DNA of 64,000 bases from Actinostola sp. cb2023 (taxonomy: Eukaryota; Cnidaria; Anthozoa; Actiniaria; Actinostolidae). Both the position numbers and the translations under genes were made by a program. How positions within the stretch are numbered: the first letter of the stretch is position 1; each line of letters begins with the position of its first letter. The stretch covers positions 310,001 to 374,000 of the forward strand of contig JAUJYZ010001117.1 in assembly GCA_033675265.1 (NCBI GenBank), in the 5' to 3' direction. A model generated the notes under the pieces. That model was not told the DNA's origin. It did not search any database and saw nothing but the letters and a program-made list of their open reading frames with translations. This document shows, piece after piece, positions 34,986 through 48,500 of this stretch.

Positions 34986-36505
34986 ATATTTCCGGATATC
35001 ATCAAAACCTCATCCAATAATTGTTTATTATTGTGCAACTTACCGTTCATGTCCCTTTTACTGATGTAGCCTAGACTCAAGGCCGTAGCCGCCAGTTTTT
35101 GAGTGGTCCGGTTTTCAAACTTTGTTTTTCATAAAAAATATCCGAATAATTAAAAATGTAAATAAATTGAAACTGTTTGATTCGAAAAGTGGTCCGGTTG
35201 AAAGCAGACCAACCATACTGGTGGCTACTGCCCTGAGACTTACTGAAGCCATATCTAAATTCATGCAAACCGCTATATTAAACCAGCTGTGGCCACTTAA
35301 ATCTATCGGCTGCTAATATGGAGGAAGATTTTACAATAAACAATAATTTCAGGACTTCTGGCTGCTTAAAGAGATTTGACTGTATTTTCATTACCTTACA
35401 TGTGCACAGACTTGGGTCTGACAGGAACAAAATGCAAGGGAAGGCCTATCATTGCCCTGACATTGCTAATGTTAATAAAGTTATTGATTTCCGTAGTTTC
35501 CCAGAATTCTTTGGGATTCCACACATGCAAGCGAGGTCAGGTGACACTGAAAAATATTAAGAGGCATTTATGTACACATTTCTGCAGTAGAACCTGCAGG
35601 TATTATCATGCATCAGTAGCTAGGAAAGGTTGATCAGGTTGATTATTATATTATTATTACTAGCTAACTAAAATGCCTCTTAGTATTTTTCAGTGTCCCC
35701 TGTAAGACCTGTCGCTTGCACAAGTGAAGTCCTGAAGAATTCTGGGAAACTACGAAAAGGTGCATTACTTGTCCTATTGTTGCTTGTGGTGGTGTATGAG
35801 ATTTGGGCCAGATTAGAAAAAAGTTTATCTTCATCAGTAACCCAATAAAGGGCAAACATCTTTACAGTATTGACTACATTCCATACATTCACAGGCTCAA
35901 TGGTCAAACACAAAGTAGTGGTTTGAGGCTGCAAGATAATTTGCTACCTTGACTTAGTGCTTTGTGTGACTAGTGGGCTGGCAAGTAGTTAGCTTACACT
36001 ATGAGGATGAAATGTTATGCTGCACCATGAAAACTTGTCCTTGCTTTGACTATGAAAAACCATGGCACAGTATATATATGTTGCTGTCACTAGCATGTCA
36101 CAACATGTAAAGAAAATGCAGACTGTCACAGCCATGACTCTTGTACACACAATGAATATAAATATACTACACATACAAGAATAAGTGAAAATCAAACCAT
36201 TTTATTTTACGTTCTGTACTTACAATTTGTTTTACTTTCATAATTTTCTTATTTTATAAAACAGCTACTCACAGCTGGCGTCTTTGTATACCAAATTATA
36301 TAAAATCTTCTACTTTGACAGACATCTCCTTGGACTCCCTGTGGTAAAACATTGAAGAAGGCTGGTTGCTAATGACAACTAGAGGAAGAGAAGGATTGGG
36401 TACCAGTCCTGCTTGCATGTATCCACAGGAAGACCAAACATGTCTTCTAACAACTACCTACACTAAGGTAGTTCTATAATCCAACGTCGTAGCCAGTATT
36501 TATTA
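34986..36505. other. Intergenic downstream of FANCI; one inverted repeat
   Basis: About 85 bp at 35485-35572 (TTTCCCAGAATTCTTTGGG, CACTGAAAAATATTAAGAGG) returns in reverse at 35668-35760. Part of it recurs near 38835. Otherwise ordinary sequence with no gene recognised. Confidence 0.5.
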
Positions 36506-39500
36506 TCAAGTATTTGTTACAGACAATGTTGCTTTAGTGGTCTTTTTCTGTTTTAGGCTTAGTTTTCCTGCTTTTCCTTGGTCTTGTTTCCCTTTCTTCC
36601 TGGGTGGTTCTTCATTTTCACTTCCAGATTCATTCTAGAGAAAAACAAAAGCAGATATTATATTCTCATACTCATTAATTATTCATGAGGTAACCAGCCA
36701 ATCAAATGTGCAGAATCAGACCATGTGATGTAACTGGAAAGTACGGAAAGTACTGGCGAGAGTAACTGGAATTTTTTTTATCCAGTTACTGGAAAAATTT
36801 CCAGTTACTCTCCCCAGTACTTATCATGAGGGACAATTAGAACTAATCGTTTCTCATGACTGTACATGAGTTCTTATCCCTCATATAACAATCATCGGGA
36901 TCTTGGACAGAGTAGAGGCAATACCACTCTGTCCGAATTCACTTTAATCTGAAAGCAGGCTCTACTCCATGCTACTCAAGAGTCCAACACATGTGGGATA
37001 TGATGTACTCGACTCTGCGCATGAGCAGAGCATATGCAAAGATCTGAATTCTTGCTTTTCCGGGCTAAAACCTTGGAACTCTTTATTTATTGCCTTTAGG
37101 CCATTGCATGTAATAATTAATGAGTATGAGAAGTCGTTCCAAAGCCTCGAATTCGGACTAGACGGGGTTTCCAGTCCTTGGCTTCGCCTCGGACTGGAAA
37201 CCCCATCTAGTCCTCATTCTCAGCTTTGAAACATTACTTAGAAACCTTGTGATAAGATCAGATACCCATGTACTTAAGGGAGGTTACACTGTAAAACTGT
37301 CACACCTATGTTGTGCAATATAAATACCTCGTCATCTTCTTCGCTTAATTCTTCTCTTAGTGCAGCCTCTAAAGTAGCTCCATTGATGCGGAAATCTCGT
37401 GCTGTGCTACGCTTAAAGTGCTGCATCAGGTCAATCTGGACAGGAAAAAAATATATAATTTAAAACAATCACATTGCAAGTTCTTTATTCTAATCTTATG
37501 TGATACACATGTAGGTCCAGTAGCAAGTTTAAATTATTAACATCAGGGATACTACCAACAATTCAAATAGACATAACTATTGGAGCTGAGTACATGGCTA
37601 AACTTAGGTTCTTAAAATCTGGACTAGCTGGTTGCCTTCCTGGAATATGTACATACATTCTCATAACTTGTAAAGCATATCAAGCATATTCCGTGTGCTC
37701 TATGAGAGCAATGTTGTACTGATTGCTCTGTACGTTTGCTGTCTACTGCAACATGTACAAACACTAAACACAAACATACTTTTGATTTCTTGGTGAGTTG
37801 GATGAGAAACTTCTCGTATTGTTCAATGGCATAAATTAAATTAGGCATTGACTTCATCTCTTTCATCACCTTCGCCTAGGATGGAAATGAAATAAATGAT
37901 TGAAGGATTATATTGAGGGAGAGAGGGAGGAAAGTAGGAAAGAAGGGAGAGAAGGTGGGGAGGAGGAAAGAAGGGAGAGAAGGTGGGGAGGAGGAAAGGA
38001 GAGAAGGAGGGAAGGAAGGAAGGAGGGAGGGAAGGAAGGAGGGAAGGAAGGAGGGAAGGAAGGAGGGAAGAAGGGGAGGGAAGGAAGGAGGGAAGGAGGG
38101 AGGGAAGGAAGGAGGGAAGGAAGGAGGGAAGGAAGGAGGGAAGGAAGGAAGGAGGGAAGGAAGGAGGGAAGGAAGGAGGGAAGGAAGGAGGGAAGGAAGG
38201 AGGGATGGAAGGAAGAAGGGATGGAAGGAGGGAAGGAAGGAGGGAAGGAAGGAGGGAAGGAAGGAAGGAAGGAAGGAAGGAAGGAAGGAAGGAAGGAAGG
38301 AAGGAAGGGAGTATATACCTTGCCAGCCATGTTTTGTCCCTTCTTTCCTTTGCCTTTAGCCATAGTTTCTTGTAAAGACTGTGTTTGTATAGCTTGTATG
38401 TAGGTAATCATGGCATATACTTGCTGAGACAGGTGAGTTCCTGTTAACTTTACCTAGAGAAGGGAAGAGACGAAATGAAGACTGGCTAATCTCCTCTTTT
38501 ACTCTGACGAAGGACTAACGTCTGATCCGTCAGTAAATCATTAGGTGCCTTTTTTAAACAGTATCAAAGTTTCATTCTACACATTTATTGATAGGAATCA
38601 TCATGGTAGTAATCTTATGGCAGTATTGGTGTTGATAGTATAAATCGTTGTTGGGTTGAAAATCATAAATCATAGAAGCTGAGACCGCAAGGATGGATGG
38701 GAAATCAGTTCATGAGCCACATTACATGCAGATATATTCAATGTTCTCGTAGTTTTGAAGGTATATGAGCTATTTAACTAAGATCCTACAAGTCTGGATA
38801 AAAAGGTCGATCATTTGACAGTGTTATTTGAGAGTTTTAATTTCCCAGAATTCCTTTTGGTCATAGCTTTCATGATTTTCAACCCGACAACGATTATGCA
38901 ATTAGCTATATGCAGCTATAACTATTATGTAGCCATAAAGAGGTTTTAAACAATCCTTATGGTGAAATAAACAATGTAACAAACTTGAATATATGGCCTT
39001 ACCAATTTCTCAAACTTGTGTGGTAAATGCCCAAGCCTTTGGTTATACAGGGTCATGTACTGTGAAACAAAAGTATTAGTACTTCATATTTAAATGATGT
39101 ACACATTGTTACCGCCTTATGCGATGTGGCGCCATGAGAAATAATATAAAAAACATTGTTATTAAATGCTTTAAGAGGATATTTCTTTCAACATCGCGTA
39201 ATATCCGCCAAAAGCGCCAAAAACCAGCCCTTTTGGACAGTTTGAATTTCGATTTTCGCTTTGGATTAACACTCTAATTTTATTTTAACCAAGCACAAAC
39301 TATTAAAAACAAAGTAAATTATCTGCCTAAAGCTGTTTTAGCGTTGTACAAAGCCATTTTCCTGCTTTTTGTTTCACATTTGGGGTAATTCAGGGGAAAA
39401 CATCAGCAATACTAGCAAATATACAGATCTAGCCCATGTGGACGATTTTCAAATCAAATTTTCACTTTGGATTAACACTCTAATTTCACTTTTACCGTTC

Positions 39501-42500
39501 AAAAACCATCACAAATACCTTGAACTCTTTGCTAAAGCAGTTTTAGCCTTGTACAAAACGTATTCTCCATGCTATTGGTTTTTGGCGCTCAATACGCGCG
39601 TTCGTAAAAAATATCCTCTTAATAATATTCATGACAAAAATGCTCGATTCTGATTGGCTAAGAGCAGTGCAGTTGAAAAGTAATTTTCACTGCAGTGCAA
39701 ATTATTATTTTTTCATGAATATTATTAATTGGTAATCATACGATTTCTCGTTCAATTTGGAAATAATGTGCACTCGTGTGTTTTTCAAAGAGCTCAAATT
39801 TTGATACTCTTTGAAAAACACACTTGTGCAAATTATTTCCAAATTGAACTTGAAACCGTATGATTATCTCTACTTATATCATGCATTTTCTTCATTTATT
39901 CAGCAAGATATCATATCCTTTATTCCTTGAAAACTGTGTTGAATACTCACATATTTTCCAATGGCAGCAAGAGTGATATACAGCTTGGTAAGTACCTTGT
40001 ATGCAAAACAAGTTTGTTAGCATCTAGAGTGGATATATTAATGCAATATCAACGCACATGCTACTTTCAAAGTATTGGTGTTCAGTATTAAGTGCATGAC
40101 AAACTGTTGCTATTGAAATCATAAACCAACAAATGTTATGACAACCAGACAGTATAAATATTTTAAACAAGAACTGAGACAACAGTAGCAACAGACTTCA
40201 ACAATCATGGCACAAAGACAATAACTACAACATTATTTTGCAGTCAACATCCACAGAATGTGGCAACAACAGCAGTAGTAGACAATGATGCAATCACCAA
40301 CAAAATCAACATTTATAATCAACATTTACAACATTGTCATCATCATCAATGTAACAACAATCATTGTCAATATCATCAACTAACAACAATCATTGTCATC
40401 ATCATTATCATCAACTAACAACAATCATTGTCATCATCATCATCAACTAACAACAATCATTGTCATCATCATCAACTAACAACAATCATTGTCATCACCA
40501 TCAACATACAACAATCACTGTTACAATGTATCATCATCAACATCACATCATCAACAATATAATCAAAAATCGAACATTGTCATCAGCATCATCAATAACA
40601 TACATCATTGACATCATCATCAACATTGTCATCAACAACATCATCAACAAACAACAATCATTGTCATCATCAACATCAGGATTAACATTTATTACATTTA
40701 TCATCAATTTCATCATTATCATCTTCATCATCATCAACATCACATCATCATCAAACAAGTCACCATCATCAAACAACATCATCATCAACATCATCAAACA
40801 AGTCATCATCATCATCGTCATCAACAACAACTATGAATACCTTCAAATCATCAAACAAGTCACCATCATCAACAACAACTCTGAATACCTTCACAGCAAT
40901 TTCTGTAGATGGCCCTTCAGGTAAAGCTGATTGACTGATTTCATTAAAAGACATGACTAGTCCAGTTAAACGGGCACATACTGATGCTTCTAGTGAGGCT
41001 CTTTGAGTGTTATCAGGTGAGTCTGGTGTCTTATCGCCTATAACATTGATCAAGTAGAAAGTTAATTAGGGTAAAGGTAATGAAAGACGTGATGTAATGA
41101 AAATCTGGGCAACGGGGTCATTAATCAAGGGGAAGGTAATATAATAAATATCAGCCTCATAGCCTCATTGTGCACGCATGACAGCAAAATCCCATACTAA
41201 ACTCTATAAATGTCATTTACGATATATTTGCCGTATCTTATCCAATACTTTTAAAATTTCCCAAAAAATATTTGATGAATAATTGCTTTTTCAGATGGCA
41301 GTGGTTATTTGTATGCGAAAGATCCTAGTAATTCTGATCTCGAAAACCAGGATGCATGAATAAGGTCTATTATAGGCAATGAAGTTTACAATGATAGTGC
41401 AGCATTACTGAGAAGTTTTCTATTGAGATTATTAACCCATTCGCTCCTGAGCTATTTTGCGTTTTTTAGCGATTTTCTGGACCTAATCACGCCATAGGAA
41501 ATTTCGATTCCATATAAGGGGTTTCCATGGAAATCTTGACAGTTCTGAAAGCCCACGGGCTCAGGTTCTGACGTAATCTTTCTCTTGTCGTGAATCTCCG
41601 CGAGGAACAGCATCTCGTAGCTACTAGGAGCGGTCAATTTTGCATTTTTAGAGTGTTTATAGCCATTATTCACCACAGAAGCCCCCAGGACAGCATCATT
41701 AAGCTTGACTGGTGTGGTAGAGACCGTTCTCCTGGAAGAACTCAGGAGTTTAGATACGAATTCACGATCACATTTCGACGTTGCCGTTTGGAAATTCAAA
41801 ATGGCGGTCTCAATTGTGAAATCGTCTCTCTGGTCTTTCTGTGTTGGATTCCAGGACCTACAAAGGCATTTTTGGCGACTTTGGACTTGTAAAGAATGCA
41901 ACCGGTGCAATATTTTGCCTGTAGGACCGAGTGGCTCGACACTCTATATATTCTTAAAAAACAGAGATTCGGGGAGATCTATGCCGAAATTCCCGGATGT
42001 TTCCCGGCACCCTTTTCGGGCGTGCAGAAGGAAAACACGTGTTAGCGAAAGTGGTCCTAAGGAAATGGCTATTGTTCGGCGAGTTAAGGAAAAGAGAGGG
42101 CAAAATTCACGACTATATCAAGAAGAGAGATGGAAGTTTGCTGAGAAAGTGGCGTTTTGTTTCGCAAGGATGTATTTTGGAAGAAAATCCAAGTCAAATG
42201 TCGGTCATTTTCGAGGTGTAAAATTGCGTCAAAAACACGCATTTTTGATTTTTATGGCAAACAAATTGAACTAATGCCCAGAAATCGGACCTGTAAGTCA
42301 GTTTACTTGAGGTTAAAATATGAAGAGTTATCTAGTTGTCACTAATAACTGGCCATGAGATCGATGTTACGAAAATTCAGAAAGTTAGAATTTTTCAAAG
42401 CACTATCGATGTTTACGGCCGGTTTCGGCCGGTTTCGGAGCGAATGGGTTAAGTAGACTTACTAGAAGAAGCAAAAGCTGTTACAGCCAGTTCACCACGT

Positions 42501-45500
42501 ATCTTGGAAAGTGTCCAGTCAATTTCATCAAGTATTTTATCAATCTGACCAATCACAATGAGCTGTAGAATGGACATACAACCATGAACAATCACATTAG
42601 TTTATACATAATTTAAGGTGGCTCTACTCTATATTACTATCTTCATTGGATTGAATGTTGCAATTTTATATACCATTTTGATCACTATAGCTGAACATGA
42701 AACTCAATGACTTTGAAACAATTACAATTTCTCCACAATGTAAAGTATATACTTACAGTTACAGTGGGTGCCGCTGTTCTGGGGTTTACAATTGCATAGT
42801 GAGTACGATCCTCTACTTCAATTTCCTTGAAACATAAATAACATCCAAAAAGTTTAGAGATTTTATAAGAACATTGTTGATGATGATGATGAGTGACAGG
42901 TGAGTAATGGGTGGTGATGATGAGTGACAGGTGAGTAATGAGTGGTGATTATGATGGTAAGTGACAGGTGAGTAATGGATGATGATGATGATGAGTGATA
43001 GGTGAGTAATGGGTGGTGATGATGGTAAGTGACAGGTGAGTAATGGGTGGTGATGATGATGATGAGTGACAGGTGAGTAATGGGTGATGCTGATGATGGT
43101 AAGTGACAGGTGAGTAATGGGTGATGATGATGAGTGACAGGTGAGTAATGGGTGATGACGATGAGTGACAGGTGAGTAATGGATGATGATGATGAGTGAC
43201 AGGTGAGTAATGGATGGTGATTATGATAGTAATGGATGGTGATGATGGTAAGTGACAGGTGAGTAATGGGTGGTGATGATGATGCTGAGTGACAAGTGAG
43301 TAATGGGTGATGCTGATGATGGTAAGTGACAGGTGAGTAATGGGTGGTGATGCTGAGTGACAGGTGAGTAATGGGTGATGCTGATGATGGTAAGTGACAG
43401 GTGAGTAATGGGTGATGATGATGAGTGACAGGTGAGTAATGGGTGATGATGGTAAGTGACAGGTGAGTAATGGCTGGTGATGATGATGAGTGACAGGTGA
43501 GTAATGGATGGTGATGATGATGAGTGACAGGTGAGTAATGGCTGGTGATGATGATGAGTGACAGGTGAGTAATGGATGGTGATGATGATGAGTGACAGGT
43601 GAGTAATGGCTGGTGATGATGATGAGTGACAGGTGAGTAATGGATGGTGATGATGATGAGTGACAGGTGAGCAATGGATGGTGATGATGATGAGTGACAG
43701 GTGAGTAATGGCTGGTGATGATGATGAGTGACAGGTGAGTAATGGATGGTGATGATGATGAGTGACAGGTGAGCAATGGATGGTGATGATGATGAGTGAC
43801 AGGTGAGTAATGGATGGTGATGATGAGTGACAGGTGAGCAATGGATGGTGATGATGATGAGTGACAGGTGAGTAATGGATGGTGATGATGAGTGACAGGT
43901 GAGTAATGGATGGTGATGATGGTAATGAAGATGGATGAATGACTAATGATGATGATGATGAGCAACAAGTTAATGTCTGAAATGGATGAAAAATAACTGC
44001 ACATATAAAAGATTTCATATCCAGATAATGTTCCACCTTAGTACCTCATCTATATCACCCAACTGGCTGTGAATATCTTGGGCCATTTCTCGAATCTGTA
44101 ATAATTATTGGAGTGTGAATGAAGTTAGAGTCGTTTTTTTCATGAGTGGGAACCTACGGCACAGAGTTACCGTCACGGTACGGAATCGAAGACATCTATT
44201 CAACCAATCACAGCATGCAAAATCATTGCTCAACCAATCAGAATGCTTGGATACAGCACGATCACGGCACAGTACCTGCACGGCACGAACCATACCATAA
44301 CTACTCCTCACTCATGAAAACTACTCTATTACTCAAAGTAAAATACTAAATTAAAAAGACCAATCCACTCAAAGAGAGAGAGAGAGGTTTTACTTACAAG
44401 TGAAGTGCCTGTCTTGCATTGAACAGTCAGTGAAAAAAGCAATGAAACAAGTGACTTGGATAATGTGAGGTCATCTACGGAAAACAACATAAAATAAATA
44501 GCTGATTGTGATGATGAACAGTGATGATGATGATGACAATTAAACATAATCATTAATGGAAATGACAAAATAATAACATTCAATATGAACAATATGTAAC
44601 TAATAATAATAATAATAATAATATGTCGGTTCTTATATAGTGCATTTCACATTGTCTCAATGCACTTTACAACCGATGGAGGACTTTTTCGGGCTGCATA
44701 TGAAAGGCGCCTATGGCAGCCGAGCAGCTTACAATCATGAGGAGTTAGTACATTAGTAATTGTGCCTCCAATTTGAAGTAGGCTGTTGAACCGGGTAACA
44801 ATCCCCTACTCTTACGAAGAGTTCAACAGGTTCTTTAATGTCCCCCGTGAACAGGTTAGATTAGGGTCGGGAGACAGGACCTACGATTAACGTCCTTATC
44901 TGAGAAGACGTGAAGGTCTAACCATTTGTAGATGTAATTAGGCAGCACCTTCTCGATTATTTTAAGACCCTGAGTAATGGTCCGGCCGGGACTTGAACCA
45001 CGGACCTCCCGCACAATAGACCGGTACTCAATCAACTTGTTGTTATTATATTATTATTGTTGTTGTTGTTGTTGTTGTTATTATTATTATTGTTATTATA
45101 TTATTATTATTATTATTGTTGTTGTTGTTGTTATTACTATTATTATTATTATTATTAGTAGTAGTAGTAGTAGTAGTATTATTATTATTATAACTAACCA
45201 AGATTGTGATCTTTACAAATGCGGTGAACCCAGGACTGCAGGTGTGCAAACTAGACAAATAATAAACAATACAAGATTTCCATATCAACTTTCCTTTGAC
45301 CACAACTCCATTAATATTTAAGCTATAAAGTAATTTGTCGCTTGGTAGTGTTTCATCATGCATAAATAAAGAGTCTCTGAAAATTAATCCAGGAGGTCAC
45401 AGGTTCAATTCCGTCTGGGACTAGGATTTATCCAAGTCTTTATTTATGCGTGACGAACTGCAACAAATTACTTTACAAACAATTAAATAAACATCCTTTC

Positions 45501-48500
45501 TTTCTTTTTTTCCTTTTCTTTCCATGTTTTCCTTTTTCCAGTCTTTGTTATCCTCACGTTATTTCTTCTTTTCACTCTTTCATTCTTCCATCCTCTTCCT
45601 TTCATTTATAGGTTCTATTTCCCTTTCGTTTTGATTACCTGTTGACCGTCAGGGTCAAGATGACTGGCCAAGATAGAAATGACACTGACTAGTGTCTGTG
45701 TGTCCTTGATACTGATGTCACTGTCTTGTGTGTCTGATGAAACTATACTTAGTACCACTTGCTGCAATTACAATGTATACAATGAATAGATGAACGAATG
45801 GATGAATAGATGAACGAATGGATGAATAGATGAACGAATGGATGAATGAATGAATGAATGAAAGGATGGATGGATGAATGAATGAATCTATAGACGAATA
45901 GATGAATGAATGGGTGAAGATGAATAAATGAATTAATGAATGAACAGATGGATGAATGAATGAATGGATGGATGGATGAATGAATGAATGAATGAATAGA
46001 AGAATGAATGAATGGGTGAAGATGAATAAGTGAATGAATGAATGGATGGATGAATGAATGGATGAATGAATGAATGGATGAATGAATGGATGAATGAATG
46101 AATGAATGAATGGGTGAATGGATGAATGAATGAATGAATGAATGAATGGATGAATGAATGAATGGGTGAATGAATGGATGAATGGATGAATGAATGAATG
46201 GATGAATGGATGGATGAATGAATGAATGGATGAATGAATGAATGGATGAATGAATGAATGAATGGATGAATGATGAATGAATGAATGAATGGGTGAATGA
46301 ATGGATGAATGGATGAATGAATGAATGAATGGATGGATGAATGAATGGATGGATGAATGAATGGATGAATGAATGAATGGATGAATGAATGAATGAATGG
46401 ATGAATGAATGAATGAATGAATGAATGAATGAATGGATGAATGAATGAATGGATGAATGAATGAATGGGTGAATGAATGGATGAATGAATGGATGAATGG
46501 ATGAATGAATGGATGGATGAATGAATGGATGAATGAATGAATGGATGAATGAATGGATGAATGAATGAATGAATGAATGAATGAATGAATGGGTGAATGA
46601 ATGGATGAATGGATGAATGAATGAATGAATGGATGAATGAATGAATGAATGAAATGAATGGATGAATGAATGGGTGAATGAATGGATGAATGAATGGATG
46701 AATGGATGGATGAATGAATGGATGAATGAATGAATGGGTGAATGAATGGATGAATGAATGGATGAATGGATGGGTGAATGAATGGATGAATGAATGGGTG
46801 AATGAATGGATGGATGAATGAATGGATGAATGAATGGATGAATGAATGGATGAATGAATGAATGGATGTGTGAATGAATGGATGAATGAATGAATGGATG
46901 AATGGATGAATGAATGGGTGAATGAATGAATGAATGAATGAATGAATGAATTAATAAATAAATAAAAACAAATGAATTACAATTTATACAATGAATAAAT
47001 GAAAAAAAGACAAATAAATGAATAGATGGGTGAATGAATGAGTAAACAAATGAAGGAATAAACAAACAACTAAACAAAGTAATGAATAAAAGCTGGATGC
47101 ATGGGTACCACTAGTGCATACCATTTGCATTATTTACCTGAAATATTTTGATAGTTGAATAGATATGTTCCTGATCACTAGTGTTCTCATTTCCCTCTGA
47201 CCTGCTGTCTCCACTTGAATCTAAAAAGACAATGATATGCTGCATGTTCAAAAGGCATTTATCCAATGGATAAAGTCTGATTTATCCACTTAAGACACTC
47301 CTTGAACAACCAGAGCATGGTCATCATGTACCCATACTTGTATGCCTTATCTCAAACTCTAATAAATCATGCTTTAAAATCATAATTATATTTATAAAAG
47401 AAATAGAAAACTTATCTGCTGTGCTATGTGCAGTTTTAGAGTACTTAGGGATTGATCAAAAGCACTCCGTTGAGAAGCACTCTGCGCACTATGTGTCATG
47501 CATGCTTCTCCTAATACTTCTCTCATGTTCTGATCAGTACAAACATACTCTAAAACTGCACATAGCATGCACACTCTTTTTATATTTCTTCAAGTGTGGT
47601 TTATAAACTCACCTATTATTGATAGAAAGTGTGTGAGCTTGTCTTTATAGTGACAACACACAATATTGACCACAAGACACAATCCCTCCAAGCAAAGACT
47701 ACCTAACTTTTTACTCTGTAGTAGGAGAATTTGGATATTGATCACATACATATTACAGATAATAATAATGATAATAATAATAAATAATAATAATGATGAT
47801 GATGATGATAATAATAATAATAAATAATAATAACAATAATAATAATAAATAATAATAATGATGATGATGATGATGATAATAATAATAATAATTAATAATA
47901 ATAATAATAATAAATAATGATGATGATAATAATAAATAATAATAATAATAATGATAATAATAATAATAATAAATAATGATGATGATAATAATGATAATAA
48001 TAAATAATAATAATGACAATAATAATAATAAATAATATAAATAATAATGATGATAATAATAATAATAATAAATAATAATAATGATGATGATGATGATAAT
48101 AATAATAATAAATAATAATAACAATAATAATAATAAATAATAATAATAATGATGATGATGATAATAATAATAATAATAATTAATAATAATAATAATAATA
48201 AATAAATAATAATGATGATGATGATGATAATAATAATAATAAATAATAATAACAATAATAATAATAAATAATAATAATAATGATGATGATGATGATAATA
48301 AATAATAATAATTAATAATAATAATAATAATAAATAATGATGATGATAATAATAAATAATAATAATAATAATGATAATAATAATAATAATAAATAATGAT
48401 GATGATAATAATGATAATAATAAATAATAATAATGACAATAATAATAAATAATATAAATAATAATGATGATAATAATAATAATAATAAATAATGATGATG

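Noticed and set aside
37900..38411. Gly/Glu/Arg/Lys-rich and Pro/Ser/Phe-rich frames
   Set aside because: Translation of (GGAA)n in all frames. Only 38319-38453 on the minus strand is real coding (FANCI).
41705..42274. 189-codon frame in piggyBac copy 2
   Set aside because: No transposase motifs; copy 1 breaks it with insertions, and other frames are equally open.
42949..44036. His/Ser-rich frames of 271 and 351 codons
   Set aside because: Artefacts of the GACAGGTGAGTAATGG minisatellite on the opposite strand.
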